8,169 nt of DNA from an uncultured Lachnospiraceae bacterium (lineage in GTDB: Bacteria; Bacillota; Clostridia; Lachnospirales; Lachnospiraceae): positions 1 through 8,169 of the forward strand of contig CAJOPI010000080.1 of assembly GCA_905236275.1 (NCBI GenBank), read 5' to 3'. The notes below the pieces were generated by a model. It was not told where the DNA came from and made no database searches. It saw nothing but the letters and a program-made list of their open reading frames with translations. The position numbers and the translations under genes were made by a program. The number at the start of each line of letters is the position of its first letter. Position 1 is the first letter of the stretch. This document shows positions 1 through 7,300 of this stretch, in pieces.

Positions 1-393
1 GCGGGTACAATATGTCTTGCGCTTAACTGCGGTGCATATATGGCGGAAATCATCAGAGCCGGTATCCAGAGTGTTGATAAGGGTCAGATGGAAGCCGCGA
101 GATCGCTCGGACTTTCTTATGCAACATCCATGAGGCGTGTGGTGCTTCCGCAGGCTATTAAGACGATGATTCCAAGTATTATAAATCAGTTTATAATCAC
201 GCTGAAGGATACTTCAATTCTTTCAGTTATCGGTTTCCCTGAGCTTGTAAATACTACGAAGAACGTTGTTGCGGTTACCTTCAAGTCCTTTCAGGCATGG
301 ATCGTTGCCGGAGCAATGTACTTAATAGTTATTACACTGCTTTCAAGACTTGCAAAGAATTTCGAGAGGAGGCTGAATCGTGGCAGAGAATAA
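1..393 (+). CDS. Polar amino acid ABC transporter permease, 3' part only (HisM/GlnP family)
   Basis: This is the C-terminal 130 residues of an inner-membrane permease for an amino acid importer; the reading frame is open from the first base, so the true start lies upstream of the window. The permease EAA loop that docks on the ATPase is visible: [19 protein letters not shown] leads into EAARSLG at fragment residues 31-37, followed by VVLPQAIK. Two hydrophobic stretches follow (around residues 55-80 and 100-120), and the protein ends in a basic tail (RRLNRGRE). This arrangement is typical of the HisM/GlnP/ArtQ group that moves glutamine, histidine, arginine, cystine or similar solutes. The stop codon overlaps the next gene by 14 nt, so the two are translated together. 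The internal Met at base 40 is not the start, because the conserved EAA region already begins before it. The exact substrate cannot be told. Confidence 0.95.
   Translation, partial: AGTICLALNCGAYMAEIIRAGIQSVDKGQMEAARSLGLSYATSMRRVVLPQAIKTMIPSIINQFIITLKDTSILSVIGFPELVNTTKNVVAVTFKSFQAWIVAGAMYLIVITLLSRLAKNFERRLNRGRE
365..372 (+). promoter_or_regulatory. Ribosome binding site deciding the GTG start of the ATPase gene
   Basis: AGAGGAGG ends 7 nt before GTG at 380. It lies inside the last codons of the permease gene. The strength and spacing support GTG as the real start and indicate translational coupling with the permease. Confidence 0.75.
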
Positions 394-1132
394 TTCGGAA
401 AAAAGCCCAAGAATTCAGGTTTCACACCTCAGTAAAAAATTCGGTGAGCTTGAAGTATTAAAAGATATCAGCATGGATATCGAGGAAGGGGAGGTTGTCG
501 TTATCTTAGGTCCTTCCGGTTCGGGAAAATCAACCTTTCTAAGATGCTTAAACAGGCTTGAAACCGCCAGCAGCGGAAGCATAATCATTAACGGTTATGA
601 CATCTGTGACAGGAAGATTGATATAAATAAAGCCCGCGAAAACATAGGAATGGTTTTCCAGCATTTCAATCTTTTCAATAACATGAATGTTATGGGAAAT
701 ATGCTTCTTGCTCCGACTGAGCTTAAGAAGTTCTCAAAGGAAGAAGCAAGGAAAAGGGCAGAACAGCTGCTTGACAGGGTTGGTATGCTTGATAAGATAC
801 ACGCTTATCCGTCACAGCTCTCGGGCGGACAGAAGCAGCGTGTGGCTATCGCCAGGGCACTTGCCATGAACCCGAATGTCATGCTCTTTGATGAGCCGAC
901 TTCCGCACTTGATCCTGAAATGGTCGGTGAAGTCCTTGCCGTTATGAAACAGCTTGCAGGCGAGGGAATGACTATGGTTGTCGTTACCCATGAGATAGGT
1001 TTTGCAAGGGAAGTCGCCCATCGTGTTGTTTTTATGGAGGGAGGCTATATAGTAGAGCAGGGCAGTCCTGACGAGGTCATCAACAATCCCAAGGAAGCAA
1101 GAACCATTGATTTCCTGAGCAAAGTGTTGTAA
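380..1132 (+). CDS. glnQ: Polar amino acid ABC transporter ATP-binding protein (GlnQ/HisP type)
   Basis: This 250-residue cytoplasmic ATPase powers the importer whose permease overlaps it; the length is normal for the GlnQ/HisP/ArtP family. All nucleotide-binding motifs are present: Walker [10 protein letters not shown] (44-52), Q-loop Gln94 in VFQHFNLF, signature LSGGQKQR (147-154), Walker B VMLFDEP with catalytic Glu172, D-loop SALD (175-178) and switch His204 in [14 protein letters not shown] after the Q-loop and the ending with PDEVINNP and FLSKVL are typical of the polar amino acid subgroup. Translation starts at GTG 380, seven bases after AGAGGAGG. No hairpin with a T-run follows the stop, so some read-through toward the small gene at 1239 is possible. 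The symbol reflects family only; the substrate could be glutamine, cystine, arginine or another polar amino acid. Confidence 0.95.
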   Translation: MAENNSEKSPRIQVSHLSKKFGELEVLKDISMDIEEGEVVVILGPSGSGKSTFLRCLNRLETASSGSIIINGYDICDRKIDINKARENIGMVFQHFNLFNNMNVMGNMLLAPTELKKFSKEEARKRAEQLLDRVGMLDKIHAYPSQLSGGQKQRVAIARALAMNPNVMLFDEPTSALDPEMVGEVLAVMKQLAGEGMTMVVVTHEIGFAREVAHRVVFMEGGYIVEQGSPDEVINNPKEARTIDFLSKVL

Positions 1133-1153
1133 TTAATGTTTTCGGTATTATAT

Positions 1154-1183
1154 TTAATGCAAAAAAATTCGGTGTCTTATGAT
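1154..1183 (+). promoter_or_regulatory. Weak candidate promoter for the 97-residue gene
   Basis: The 106-bp gap between the ATPase gene and the small gene is AT-rich and contains TATGAT at 1178-1183, one mismatch from the -10 consensus. A poor -35 (TTAATG, 1154-1159) lies 18 bp upstream. TAAAAT at 1183-1188 is an alternative -10. A 5-bp hairpin GTCAG/CTGAC (1205-1221) lies in the leader. The case rests mainly on the -10 box. Confidence 0.3.
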
Positions 1184-1238
1184 AAAATTATAGCATATTG
1201 AGTGGTCAGGGTGGGACTGACAGAATGGAGATGCCGGT

Positions 1239-1532
1239 ATGAATGATTCAACACGTAACGACCTTATTGGTCAGCTTTCAGCTTCAGTAGGATTAGCAGG
1301 AAAACTTGATAACGCCGGGACTAAGGTTGATAGTTCAACAAGAACTGTATACAGTAACGGTAACGTCTTTTATACTTATCAGGAAGTGGAAAATGCAAGG
1401 AAGGTTCTCTATAAAGAGCTTGGGAATGTTACGGATAAGTCCATGGAGAAGCTTTACAAGATTGCACTTGCAGTGTTTGATGATTTTTTGAAAAAGGCTT
1501 CCGAGTCTGATAAGATTGTTGGATTGGAATAG
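1239..1532 (+). CDS. Small protein of unknown function, 97 residues
   Basis: I do not recognise this protein. It is a soluble, mixed-charge polypeptide with no signal peptide, no membrane segment and no cysteine. The first 45 residues are rich in Ser, Thr, Asn and Gly. Residues about 47-90 look helical and amphipathic (YQEVENARKVLYKEL, then MEKLYKIALAVFDDFLKKA), which may mediate self-association or binding to a partner. The gene is probably real: ATG 1239 sits eight bases after GGAG (1227-1230), the frame is closed twelve bases before a strong terminator hairpin, and the composition matches the neighbours. It lies 106 bp after the transporter ATPase and convergent to the protease gene. A link to either is unproven. 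An overlapping frame at 1306-1491 is its shadow. Confidence 0.7.
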   Translation: MNDSTRNDLIGQLSASVGLAGKLDNAGTKVDSSTRTVYSNGNVFYTYQEVENARKVLYKELGNVTDKSMEKLYKIALAVFDDFLKKASESDKIVGLE

Positions 1533-1544
1533 TTATAATGATTG

Positions 1545-1581
1545 AAAAATCTGAGGTTCTATATGAACCTCAGATTTTTTT
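1545..1581. terminator. Bidirectional intrinsic terminator between convergent genes
   Basis: A perfect 15-bp stem pairs 1545-1559 (AAAAATCTGAGGTTC) with 1565-1579 around a 5-nt loop, TATAT. On the plus strand it ends in a run of seven T (1575-1581). On the minus strand the five A at 1545-1549 give a T-run. It starts 12 nt after the small gene's stop and lies 10 nt beyond the protease stop, so it can end both transcripts. Confidence 0.9.
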
Positions 1582-1589
1582 GTCTTTAT

Positions 1590-3638
1590 TCAGTTTACAG
1601 TACAGCTTCCTGAGAAATCACCCGTAATCACTGCGGTTTTCGTGTCGGAATTGTAGTTTACGGAGGAGCTTGGTATTTTTATCATGCCGGTCTTTTCTTT
1701 GCCGCTTGCGGTGTGATAGCGAACTATGGCACCGGCTTTCTTTACAGTCTTTCCGTCTTTACTGAGCTTCAGCATGACCTGCCCTGTCTGACTTCCGCTT
1801 TTCTTCGAGGAAATCGCCGTCCCGCTTACGGTCATAGGATAGCTTGTAACGCTTATCGTGCTGTTTCTCAGACTGGACTTAAGTTCTTTCCATAGGGACT
1901 TATAAGCCGAACCACTTATCTTTTTAATAGTAACGGCCATAATGCTGTTGGCACCGCCCGGCTTCTGTACTTTTATCTTTATTGCTGATGATGGTATTTT
2001 TGTTCCGTTAGCGGTAAATTCTATTCCTAAATCCTCTGCACTCTTATAAAACTTTCCGAAGTAGGGAACATGCTCGTAATAGGCAACTGAGTAGGATACC
2101 GAACCGCTGTTGCCGCTTACAACGTTCTCTCCATAAGGACTGTTCGAAGAAATGGCAGCCTGAATTTGCTCTTTTTCAATATTCTCGCTGTCATCAGGAG
2201 TATTTATTTCTTCTTCATTTTCCTCGCTGCTTTCGGATTCTTCATCCTGATAATCTTCACCTTCTTCGGGCATATCACCGTTTTTATCAGCAAAAATAGC
2301 TTTGGAGGCAATTACACATCCCTTCATCTGCCTACTTCCATAGGAGTAGGTTTTCTCATCTGTATTGTCAAGAATCTGATTAATAACCGCATCTGCCGCG
2401 GTCGAACTGTTGTCAGCTATCAACGATGCTTTTGAAGAATATACAAGTGCCGCAACGCCTGCAACAACGGGGGATGCCATCGAAGTTCCCGTCATTTTGT
2501 CATAGGCGGAACTGCTTGTTGCATAACAGGAATAGATATCGGTTCCCGGAGCGCAGATATCAACTGTAGAGCCATAATTCGAGGAACTGTCAAGTTTGCC
2601 GGCGGAGGTAATATTTGCAACAGAGATTACATGATCGAGTGCTGCGGGATAAAGGGCTTTACTTGAACCGTAGTTTCCGGCAGCAGCGACGACTACGCAG
2701 CCATTATTGTAGGCCTTGTCAACATAAGTCTGCAGCTTGTTCTTCGTTTCCTCAGAAATCGAATTGTAGGCAATACTCATGTTGATTACGTCGGCACCGT
2801 TATTTATTGCATAGTCTATTGCACTGAAAATATAATCCGAATAAATCTTTCCGCTTGAATTTGCTATCTGTAAAAGCATTAAATTTGCTTTGGGCGCAAC
2901 ACCACAGCCACCCGTGCTGTTAGCTGTTGCAGCTATAATTCCGGCAACGTGAGTTCCATGGCTTTTTTTTGTGCTGACGGGAGCAACGCTTTTACTTCCG
3001 GTAGCGAAATTGTAGGTATACTTTATCCTGTCCGTCAGGTCTTCATGTGTTGAAAGAAATCCATTGTCGATAACAGCAACGGTTACTCCTTCACCGGAAT
3101 TTCCGCTGACCCATACGGGATTGTCCTTTATCTTTCCATGATGCCACTGATTCTCTGCATCCGAATACTGATAGCTCTCGGTTTCTGCAGAATCCGCAAG
3201 CTCCACGATACTGTCCGCATAGATGGGAACCTCGAAATTGCCGGACTGTGAAACATCTTCGAGAACTTCGTCAATGCTTTTATCAAAAGTCACTACACCG
3301 ATTCCCTGAGAGAAGGATTCCAGCTCACCGCCATAGGATTCGGCAATTCTTTTCGCGTCTTCCTCGTTATCAGCTTCGAAAAATGCCTGTTTTTCGGCGT
3401 AATCAACGCCTTCCACATTCTGTTCTACAAATTCCTGCTCATTTTGAAGAACTTCTTTTACTTCTTCGTTGGATAATTCCTCGGAAAAATCATTGGAACT
3501 GACTTCGGATATTTCCTCAGAATAAAGATTTTCGGATTGGATACCGCTCTCTGAACCATATATTGATATTGAGGTCAAAAGCAGGGACAGTGCGGTAAAG
3601 ACAGAGATTTTCTTTAATAAATTTGCTCTTTTTGTCAT
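1590..3638 (-). CDS. Secreted subtilisin-like serine protease (peptidase family S8) with C-terminal accessory domain
   Basis: This 682-residue preproprotein is probably exported and self-processed. It shows a signal peptide (basic MTKRANLLKK, then a hydrophobic stretch to about residue 27), an acidic segment (30-75), and a propeptide-like region (about 80-150). The S8 catalytic domain spans about 160-450: Asp191 in VAVIDNG, His227 in SHGTHVAG, oxyanion Asn322 in VVVAAAGN and Ser386 in GTSMASP, so the triad is complete. A very acidic linker (457-489) leads to a Ser/Lys/Gly-rich, probably beta-rich domain (about 510-682). No LPxTG motif or C-terminal membrane anchor is seen, so release or non-covalent wall attachment is likely. 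ATG 3638 lies eight bases after AAGGGG, and a good promoter is upstream. Likely roles are peptide scavenging or processing of surface proteins; the substrate is unknown. Confidence 0.93.
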   Translation of the reverse strand: MTKRANLLKKISVFTALSLLLTSISIYGSESGIQSENLYSEEISEVSSNDFSEELSNEEVKEVLQNEQEFVEQNVEGVDYAEKQAFFEADNEEDAKRIAESYGGELESFSQGIGVVTFDKSIDEVLEDVSQSGNFEVPIYADSIVELADSAETESYQYSDAENQWHHGKIKDNPVWVSGNSGEGVTVAVIDNGFLSTHEDLTDRIKYTYNFATGSKSVAPVSTKKSHGTHVAGIIAATANSTGGCGVAPKANLMLLQIANSSGKIYSDYIFSAIDYAINNGADVINMSIAYNSISEETKNKLQTYVDKAYNNGCVVVAAAGNYGSSKALYPAALDHVISVANITSAGKLDSSSNYGSTVDICAPGTDIYSCYATSSSAYDKMTGTSMASPVVAGVAALVYSSKASLIADNSSTAADAVINQILDNTDEKTYSYGSRQMKGCVIASKAIFADKNGDMPEEGEDYQDEESESSEENEEEINTPDDSENIEKEQIQAAISSNSPYGENVVSGNSGSVSYSVAYYEHVPYFGKFYKSAEDLGIEFTANGTKIPSSAIKIKVQKPGGANSIMAVTIKKISGSAYKSLWKELKSSLRNSTISVTSYPMTVSGTAISSKKSGSQTGQVMLKLSKDGKTVKKAGAIVRYHTASGKEKTGMIKIPSSSVNYNSDTKTAVITGDFSGSCTVN

Positions 3639-3646
3639 ATTTTGAT

Positions 3647-3652
3647 CCCCTT
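3647..3652 (-). promoter_or_regulatory. Ribosome binding site of the S8 protease gene
   Basis: Read on the minus strand this is AAGGGG, eight bases before the ATG at 3638. It fixes the start so that the protein begins with its signal peptide. A longer minus-strand frame (3738-3517) crosses here in another register and is not the gene. Confidence 0.7.
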
Positions 3653-3691
3653 AAAAGAAAAGTAGTTAGAAATATTGTATGCACTATTTTA

Positions 3692-3720
3692 ATGATACCC
3701 TTCTTAAAGCTTTTTATCAA
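3692..3720 (-). promoter_or_regulatory. Sigma-A-type promoter of the S8 protease gene
   Basis: On the minus strand TTGATA (3720-3715) is followed by a 17-bp spacer and TATCAT (3697-3692); each box differs from consensus by one base. Transcription should start near 3685, giving a leader of about 47 nt. The divergent operator at 3752-3769 lies about 30 bp behind this -35 box, so MarR control of the protease is possible but would not be by direct promoter occlusion. Confidence 0.7.
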
Positions 3721-3751
3721 GTTCGAAGAATTAAACAAAATTCAAAATAAA

Positions 3752-3769
3752 TTGTTGACAAATCAACAA
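3752..3769. promoter_or_regulatory. Operator 1: palindrome TTGTTGA-N4-TCAACAA over the -35 box
   Basis: A perfect 7+7 bp inverted repeat with spacer CAAA covers the -35 box (3755-3760) of the regulator promoter. A second copy with identical arms lies 41 bp downstream. Size, symmetry and place fit a MarR-dimer operator, and the adjacent MarR gene is the obvious owner (inference). Confidence 0.8.
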
Positions 3770-3783
3770 ACACTATATATACT
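3755..3783 (+). promoter_or_regulatory. Strong sigma-A-type promoter of the MarR/hybrid-ligase operon
   Basis: TTGACA (3755-3760, perfect consensus), a 17-bp spacer and TATACT (3778-3783, one mismatch) make a near-ideal promoter. The predicted start is near 3790, giving a leader of about 80 nt to the regulator. The two palindromes bracket this promoter, so it is likely strong but tightly repressed. Confidence 0.85.
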
Positions 3784-3792
3784 GTAGAAGAA

Positions 3793-3810
3793 TTGTTGAG
3801 TAATCAACAA
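3793..3810. promoter_or_regulatory. Operator 2: palindrome TTGTTGA-N4-TCAACAA just past the transcription start
   Basis: The arms are identical to operator 1 and the spacer is GTAA. It lies about +4 to +21 relative to the predicted start, so a bound repressor would block promoter escape. The 41-bp spacing is close to four helical turns, placing both sites on about the same face of the DNA, which would suit cooperative binding. Confidence 0.8.
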
Positions 3811-3855
3811 GTTACGAGAAGGTTTGACATTTTTCTTATGAGCAGTTTTTGGAAT

Positions 3856-3865
3856 GAGGGTGATC
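3856..3865 (+). promoter_or_regulatory. Ribosome binding site pointing to an AUA start for the MarR gene
   Basis: GAGGGTGATC resembles the extended anti-16S sequence (AGGAGGTGATC). Its GAGGG core ends 8 nt before ATA at 3869, which is ideal spacing. The canonical alternatives, TTG 3896 and ATG 3902, are 35-41 nt away and have no ribosome site of their own. Confidence 0.6.
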
Positions 3866-3868
3866 TAA

Positions 3869-4315
3869 ATAAACAAATATGAAGATTTTACAGAATTGAT
3901 AATGACAAGCTACAGGGCAATTCAGAGGATAAAAAGCTCAGGCATGAAGAAAATGAATCTTAGGGCAGGTGATGCAAACTGTATCTACTATCTGTCGAAG
4001 AATCCGGAGGGACTTTCAAATGTCCAGCTTTCTGAGCTTTCCGGAAATGACAAGGCAGCAATCTCACGTTCAATGAATTTCCTCATGATAAACGGCTTTG
4101 TGGAACTGTCAGCTGAGGATGATTCCAAAAAATATGGCAGAAGATATATTCTGACTGATAAGGGAAAGGAAGCCGCTGACAAGGTCAATTCACGTGTAGA
4201 GGCGGTGGTAAACGAAGTCAGTAAAAATATCGACAAAGAAGACGGAAGGATTTTCTACGATACCTTCCGCACAATAGCTGAAAGGCTGATGGTACTGGGG
4301 GAAGATGCATATTGA
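3869..4315 (+). CDS. MarR-family winged-helix transcriptional regulator, likely repressor of its own operon
   Basis: This is a MarR-type dimeric DNA-binding protein of 148 residues if read from ATA 3869, or 139 from TTG 3896. In the 139-residue numbering: dimerisation helix 4-20, helix-turn-helix with LSNVQLSELSG (40-50), recognition helix DKAAISRSMNFLMINGFV (52-69), wing DDSKKYGRRYILTDKG (75-90) and a C-terminal dimerisation helix. The upstream in-frame residues NKYEDFTELI continue the first helix as expected for clostridial MarR proteins and follow a strong ribosome site, so I place the start at 3869 although ATA is very rare. An in-frame TAA immediately precedes it. The gene sits 37 bp ahead of the acyl-ligase hybrid in one operon. 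Two palindromes on its promoter suggest autorepression, relieved perhaps by an acyl or aromatic ligand. Family call is firm; start and ligand are inference. Confidence 0.87.
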   Translation: MNKYEDFTELIMTSYRAIQRIKSSGMKKMNLRAGDANCIYYLSKNPEGLSNVQLSELSGNDKAAISRSMNFLMINGFVELSAEDDSKKYGRRYILTDKGKEAADKVNSRVEAVVNEVSKNIDKEDGRIFYDTFRTIAERLMVLGEDAY

Positions 4316-4332
4316 TACATCTTCATGTTTAT

Positions 4333-4340
4333 AAAAGGAG
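4333..4340 (+). promoter_or_regulatory. Ribosome binding site of the hybrid ligase gene
   Basis: AAAAGGAG is strong but ends 12 nt before ATG 4353, longer than usual. A closer ATG (4342) opens only a four-codon frame whose TGA overlaps the ATG at 4353 and is only one base from the site, so 4353 remains the start. Confidence 0.65.
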
Positions 4341-4352
4341 AATGAAAAAATC

Positions 4353-7300
4353 ATGAATCTGGAAAACACGAGAACAATGAGGGACTTACTGAGAAATGCA
4401 GGAGAGGAATATGCTGACCGCGTATTTCTTCGCTTTGAGTATGATAATGAAATTTATGATACTTCTTATCCTGATTTCATTGAAGGCTGTGAGGCAGTAG
4501 GCGCATGGGCTGAAAAGGAAGCTGAAAAGAAAGGACATCAGCTCCATATCGCGGCTTTCGGTGCTCCGAGTCAGGCATTTCTTACCGCTTTATTCGGTGC
4601 AATGATAAGTGGAAATGTTACAGTTCCGCTTGATGTACAGTTAGGTATCGATGCGCTTGCGGATACGCTTTCAATGGCTGACGTTGATGCGGTATTTTAC
4701 GATACCGAGCATACTGACCTTGTTCTTTCTGCCTGCAAGAAGGCAGGCGTGGAAACAAACTTCATGCTTCAGGCAGACAGGGGACATTATCCCAGCCTCG
4801 GTGATATTTATGCTGATTTCAAGGGTAAAAAATGTGAATCGGAAATCGACGAGAACTCCCTTGCGATGATTCTTTTCACTTCCGGAACAACCGGCAAAAG
4901 CAAGGGAGTTATGCTCTCCCAGATGAACCTTATCGACAATACCTTCTGTTCTGATGACACGATAGGCAGGGGACTTGACACTAATGCTCCGAATAATATC
5001 CTTTCAGTTCTCCCGCTGCATCATGTATTCTGTCTGAACAGTGATGTTTTCCTTTCATTGAAACATGGATGGACCATCTGTCTGAATGGCGACCTTAAGC
5101 TTATCGTTAAGCATCTTTCGCTTTTCAATCCTGTACGTATGTGTGCAGTGCCGGCTATTTCGAAGGCTTTAATGAACCGTATAAAGCTTATGGAGGAGCA
5201 GGAACCCGAAAAGAGCAAAGAAGAAATAGTTAAAAGTGTTCTCGGGGATAAGCTTGTCCGTATCACCTCCGGCGGCGGATACCTGCCTCCCGAGCTTGCT
5301 GAGGAATTCAGGAATCGCGGAATCGAAATCGGTCAGGGCTATGGAATGAGTGAATGTTCTCCGAAGATTTCCGTACCTGATTACAATCGTCCTGACAAGG
5401 CTGCTTCTATTGGTAAGCCTGTTGAACGTTGTGAAGTTAAGATTGTTGACGGGGAAATTCTTGCAAAGAGCCCTTCCGTTATGATGGGATATTATAAGGA
5501 ACCCGAAGAGACAGCAAAGAGTCTTGACTCGGAGGGATGGCTCCATACCGGTGATCTGGGATATATTGATGATGAAGGCTTCATTTTCCTTACAGGAAGA
5601 AAGAAGAACCTTATCATTCTTTCGAATGGTGAAAATGTTGCTCCTGAGCCCATTGAGAATATGTTTGCCGGAGTCCGGCTCGTTCAGGAAATCGTCGTTT
5701 ATGGAAGCGGTGACATAATTGCTGCCGAGATTTATCCGAATTTCCCATGGGCGAGGGAACGCGGCGTAAAGGATATCAACAAAGCCATTAATAAGGAAGT
5801 CAAGAAGGTCAATGAAGGACTTGCGAGCTATCAGCGTATCATGCAGGTACGTGTGCGTCAGAAGCCTTTCCCGAAGACCTCTTCCAATAAGATTAGCAGG
5901 GTAAAGTATTTCGAGGAAAGAGAGAGTGAGAAGGAAGCCCTCCAGAATATGCATCTGCCTGAGTCTGACCTGCAGCAGACGATTTATGACTGTGCAACCT
6001 CAGCAGTCGGTCATAAGAAATTCGGCATAGACATGAATCTTTTTGAGAACGGCCTTGATTCAATGGGTTCGGTGATGCTTCTTTCAGACCTTTTCGAGAA
6101 GATGAATTTCCAGCTGACTCTTGCAGAACTTATGGATAATCCTACCGTCCGTAAGCTTGAAGCTCTTTACTGGGAGAAGGAAAATGTGGCACCTGTTGAT
6201 TACACGAAGAGGGATGTATACGATATGATTTCCCTCCAGCTGTATTTCGCTTATTATATTCGCGGAAATTCAACGGGAAATATGCCTTTCCTTTTCAAAA
6301 TCAGCAAAAGCGTTGATTTAAGAAGGCTTAAGTATGCGGCTGAGCAGGTATTCGAGGTACATCCTGAGCTTAAGTGTATCATTAAGCCCGGTGAAAAGGG
6401 CATCCTTCAGAATTTCAGGGATGATGACAGACATATAGAGATTCCTATCATCACGATTTCCGATAAGGGATGGGAAATCGAGAAGAAAAAGGTTCTGAGA
6501 TACTTTACTTTCCAAGAGGGAGAAGACCTTTTCCATTCAGCAATTTATCAGACGGACAGCGCAAATTATTTCCTTTTCGACCTTTGCCATGCAATAGGTG
6601 ACGGGACAGCAATGCGCATGATTTTCGATGATATCAATGCCATTTACAGCGGAAAGGAGCTTCCGAGGGAAGAGTATACCTTCTATGAGTATGTGGTTGA
6701 CTGGCATGAGAAGTTCAAGAGTGGTGAAATTGCCAAAAACCAGCATTATTTCACAGAGCTTACAGAGGGCTACAGATACAAGAGAAATGCTCTCACAAGG
6801 GTTGATGAATATGATCTTGAGCATAGTCACAATGCCGTTATCCGTAAGCCTTTCAGCTCGATAAACAGGGATAATGTTCTTGGTTTCTGCAAGAAGACGG
6901 GTGCGTCTGAAAATATCTTTTTCCTGGCTGCATTCCAGTACTGTATCAAGATATTTACAAACCAGTCGGATGTTGTTGCAACAAGTATTCACAGCGGACG
7001 TATAGACAGCCGTTGGAACAGGATTAGCGGGCCTCTTTTCAAGAATTACCTTTACAGGTATGATGTCATTCCGCATGAAACTGTTCGTGAACTCCTTAAA
7101 CGTATGAGCTCGCAGGTTATGGATACCATGGCATCTCTTGCTGATACCCTTCACTACGGTGAGTTCTTTATCCAGTATCAGGGTGATCTGCTTCAGGTTG
7201 ATACCATTGGTGATGCTCCCGCTGAGATTCAGCATTTGCAGCTTGACTCGCTTCCTTTCCACCTTATGGTGCACCAGATCGGGCAGGGCTATGTATATGA

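Noticed and set aside
1133..1238. Terminator after the ABC ATPase gene
   Set aside because: No stem of useful length followed by a T-run is present; the only hairpin (1205-1221) has 5 bp and no T-run.
3824..3829. Second TTGACA upstream of the MarR gene
   Set aside because: No acceptable -10 box lies 16-18 bp downstream (the sequence there is TTTTGGAATG); the TTGACA at 3755 with TATACT at 3778 is far better.
4342..4356. Four-codon frame (Met-Lys-Lys-Ser) whose TGA overlaps the hybrid gene's ATG
   Set aside because: Its ATG is only one base from the ribosome site, too close for efficient initiation; it probably arises by chance in the A-rich leader.
5169..5954. 261-codon open frame on the minus strand inside the hybrid enzyme gene
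   Set aside because: It lies wholly antisense to the conserved adenylation domain, has no recognisable motif, and is explained by the codon bias of the real gene.
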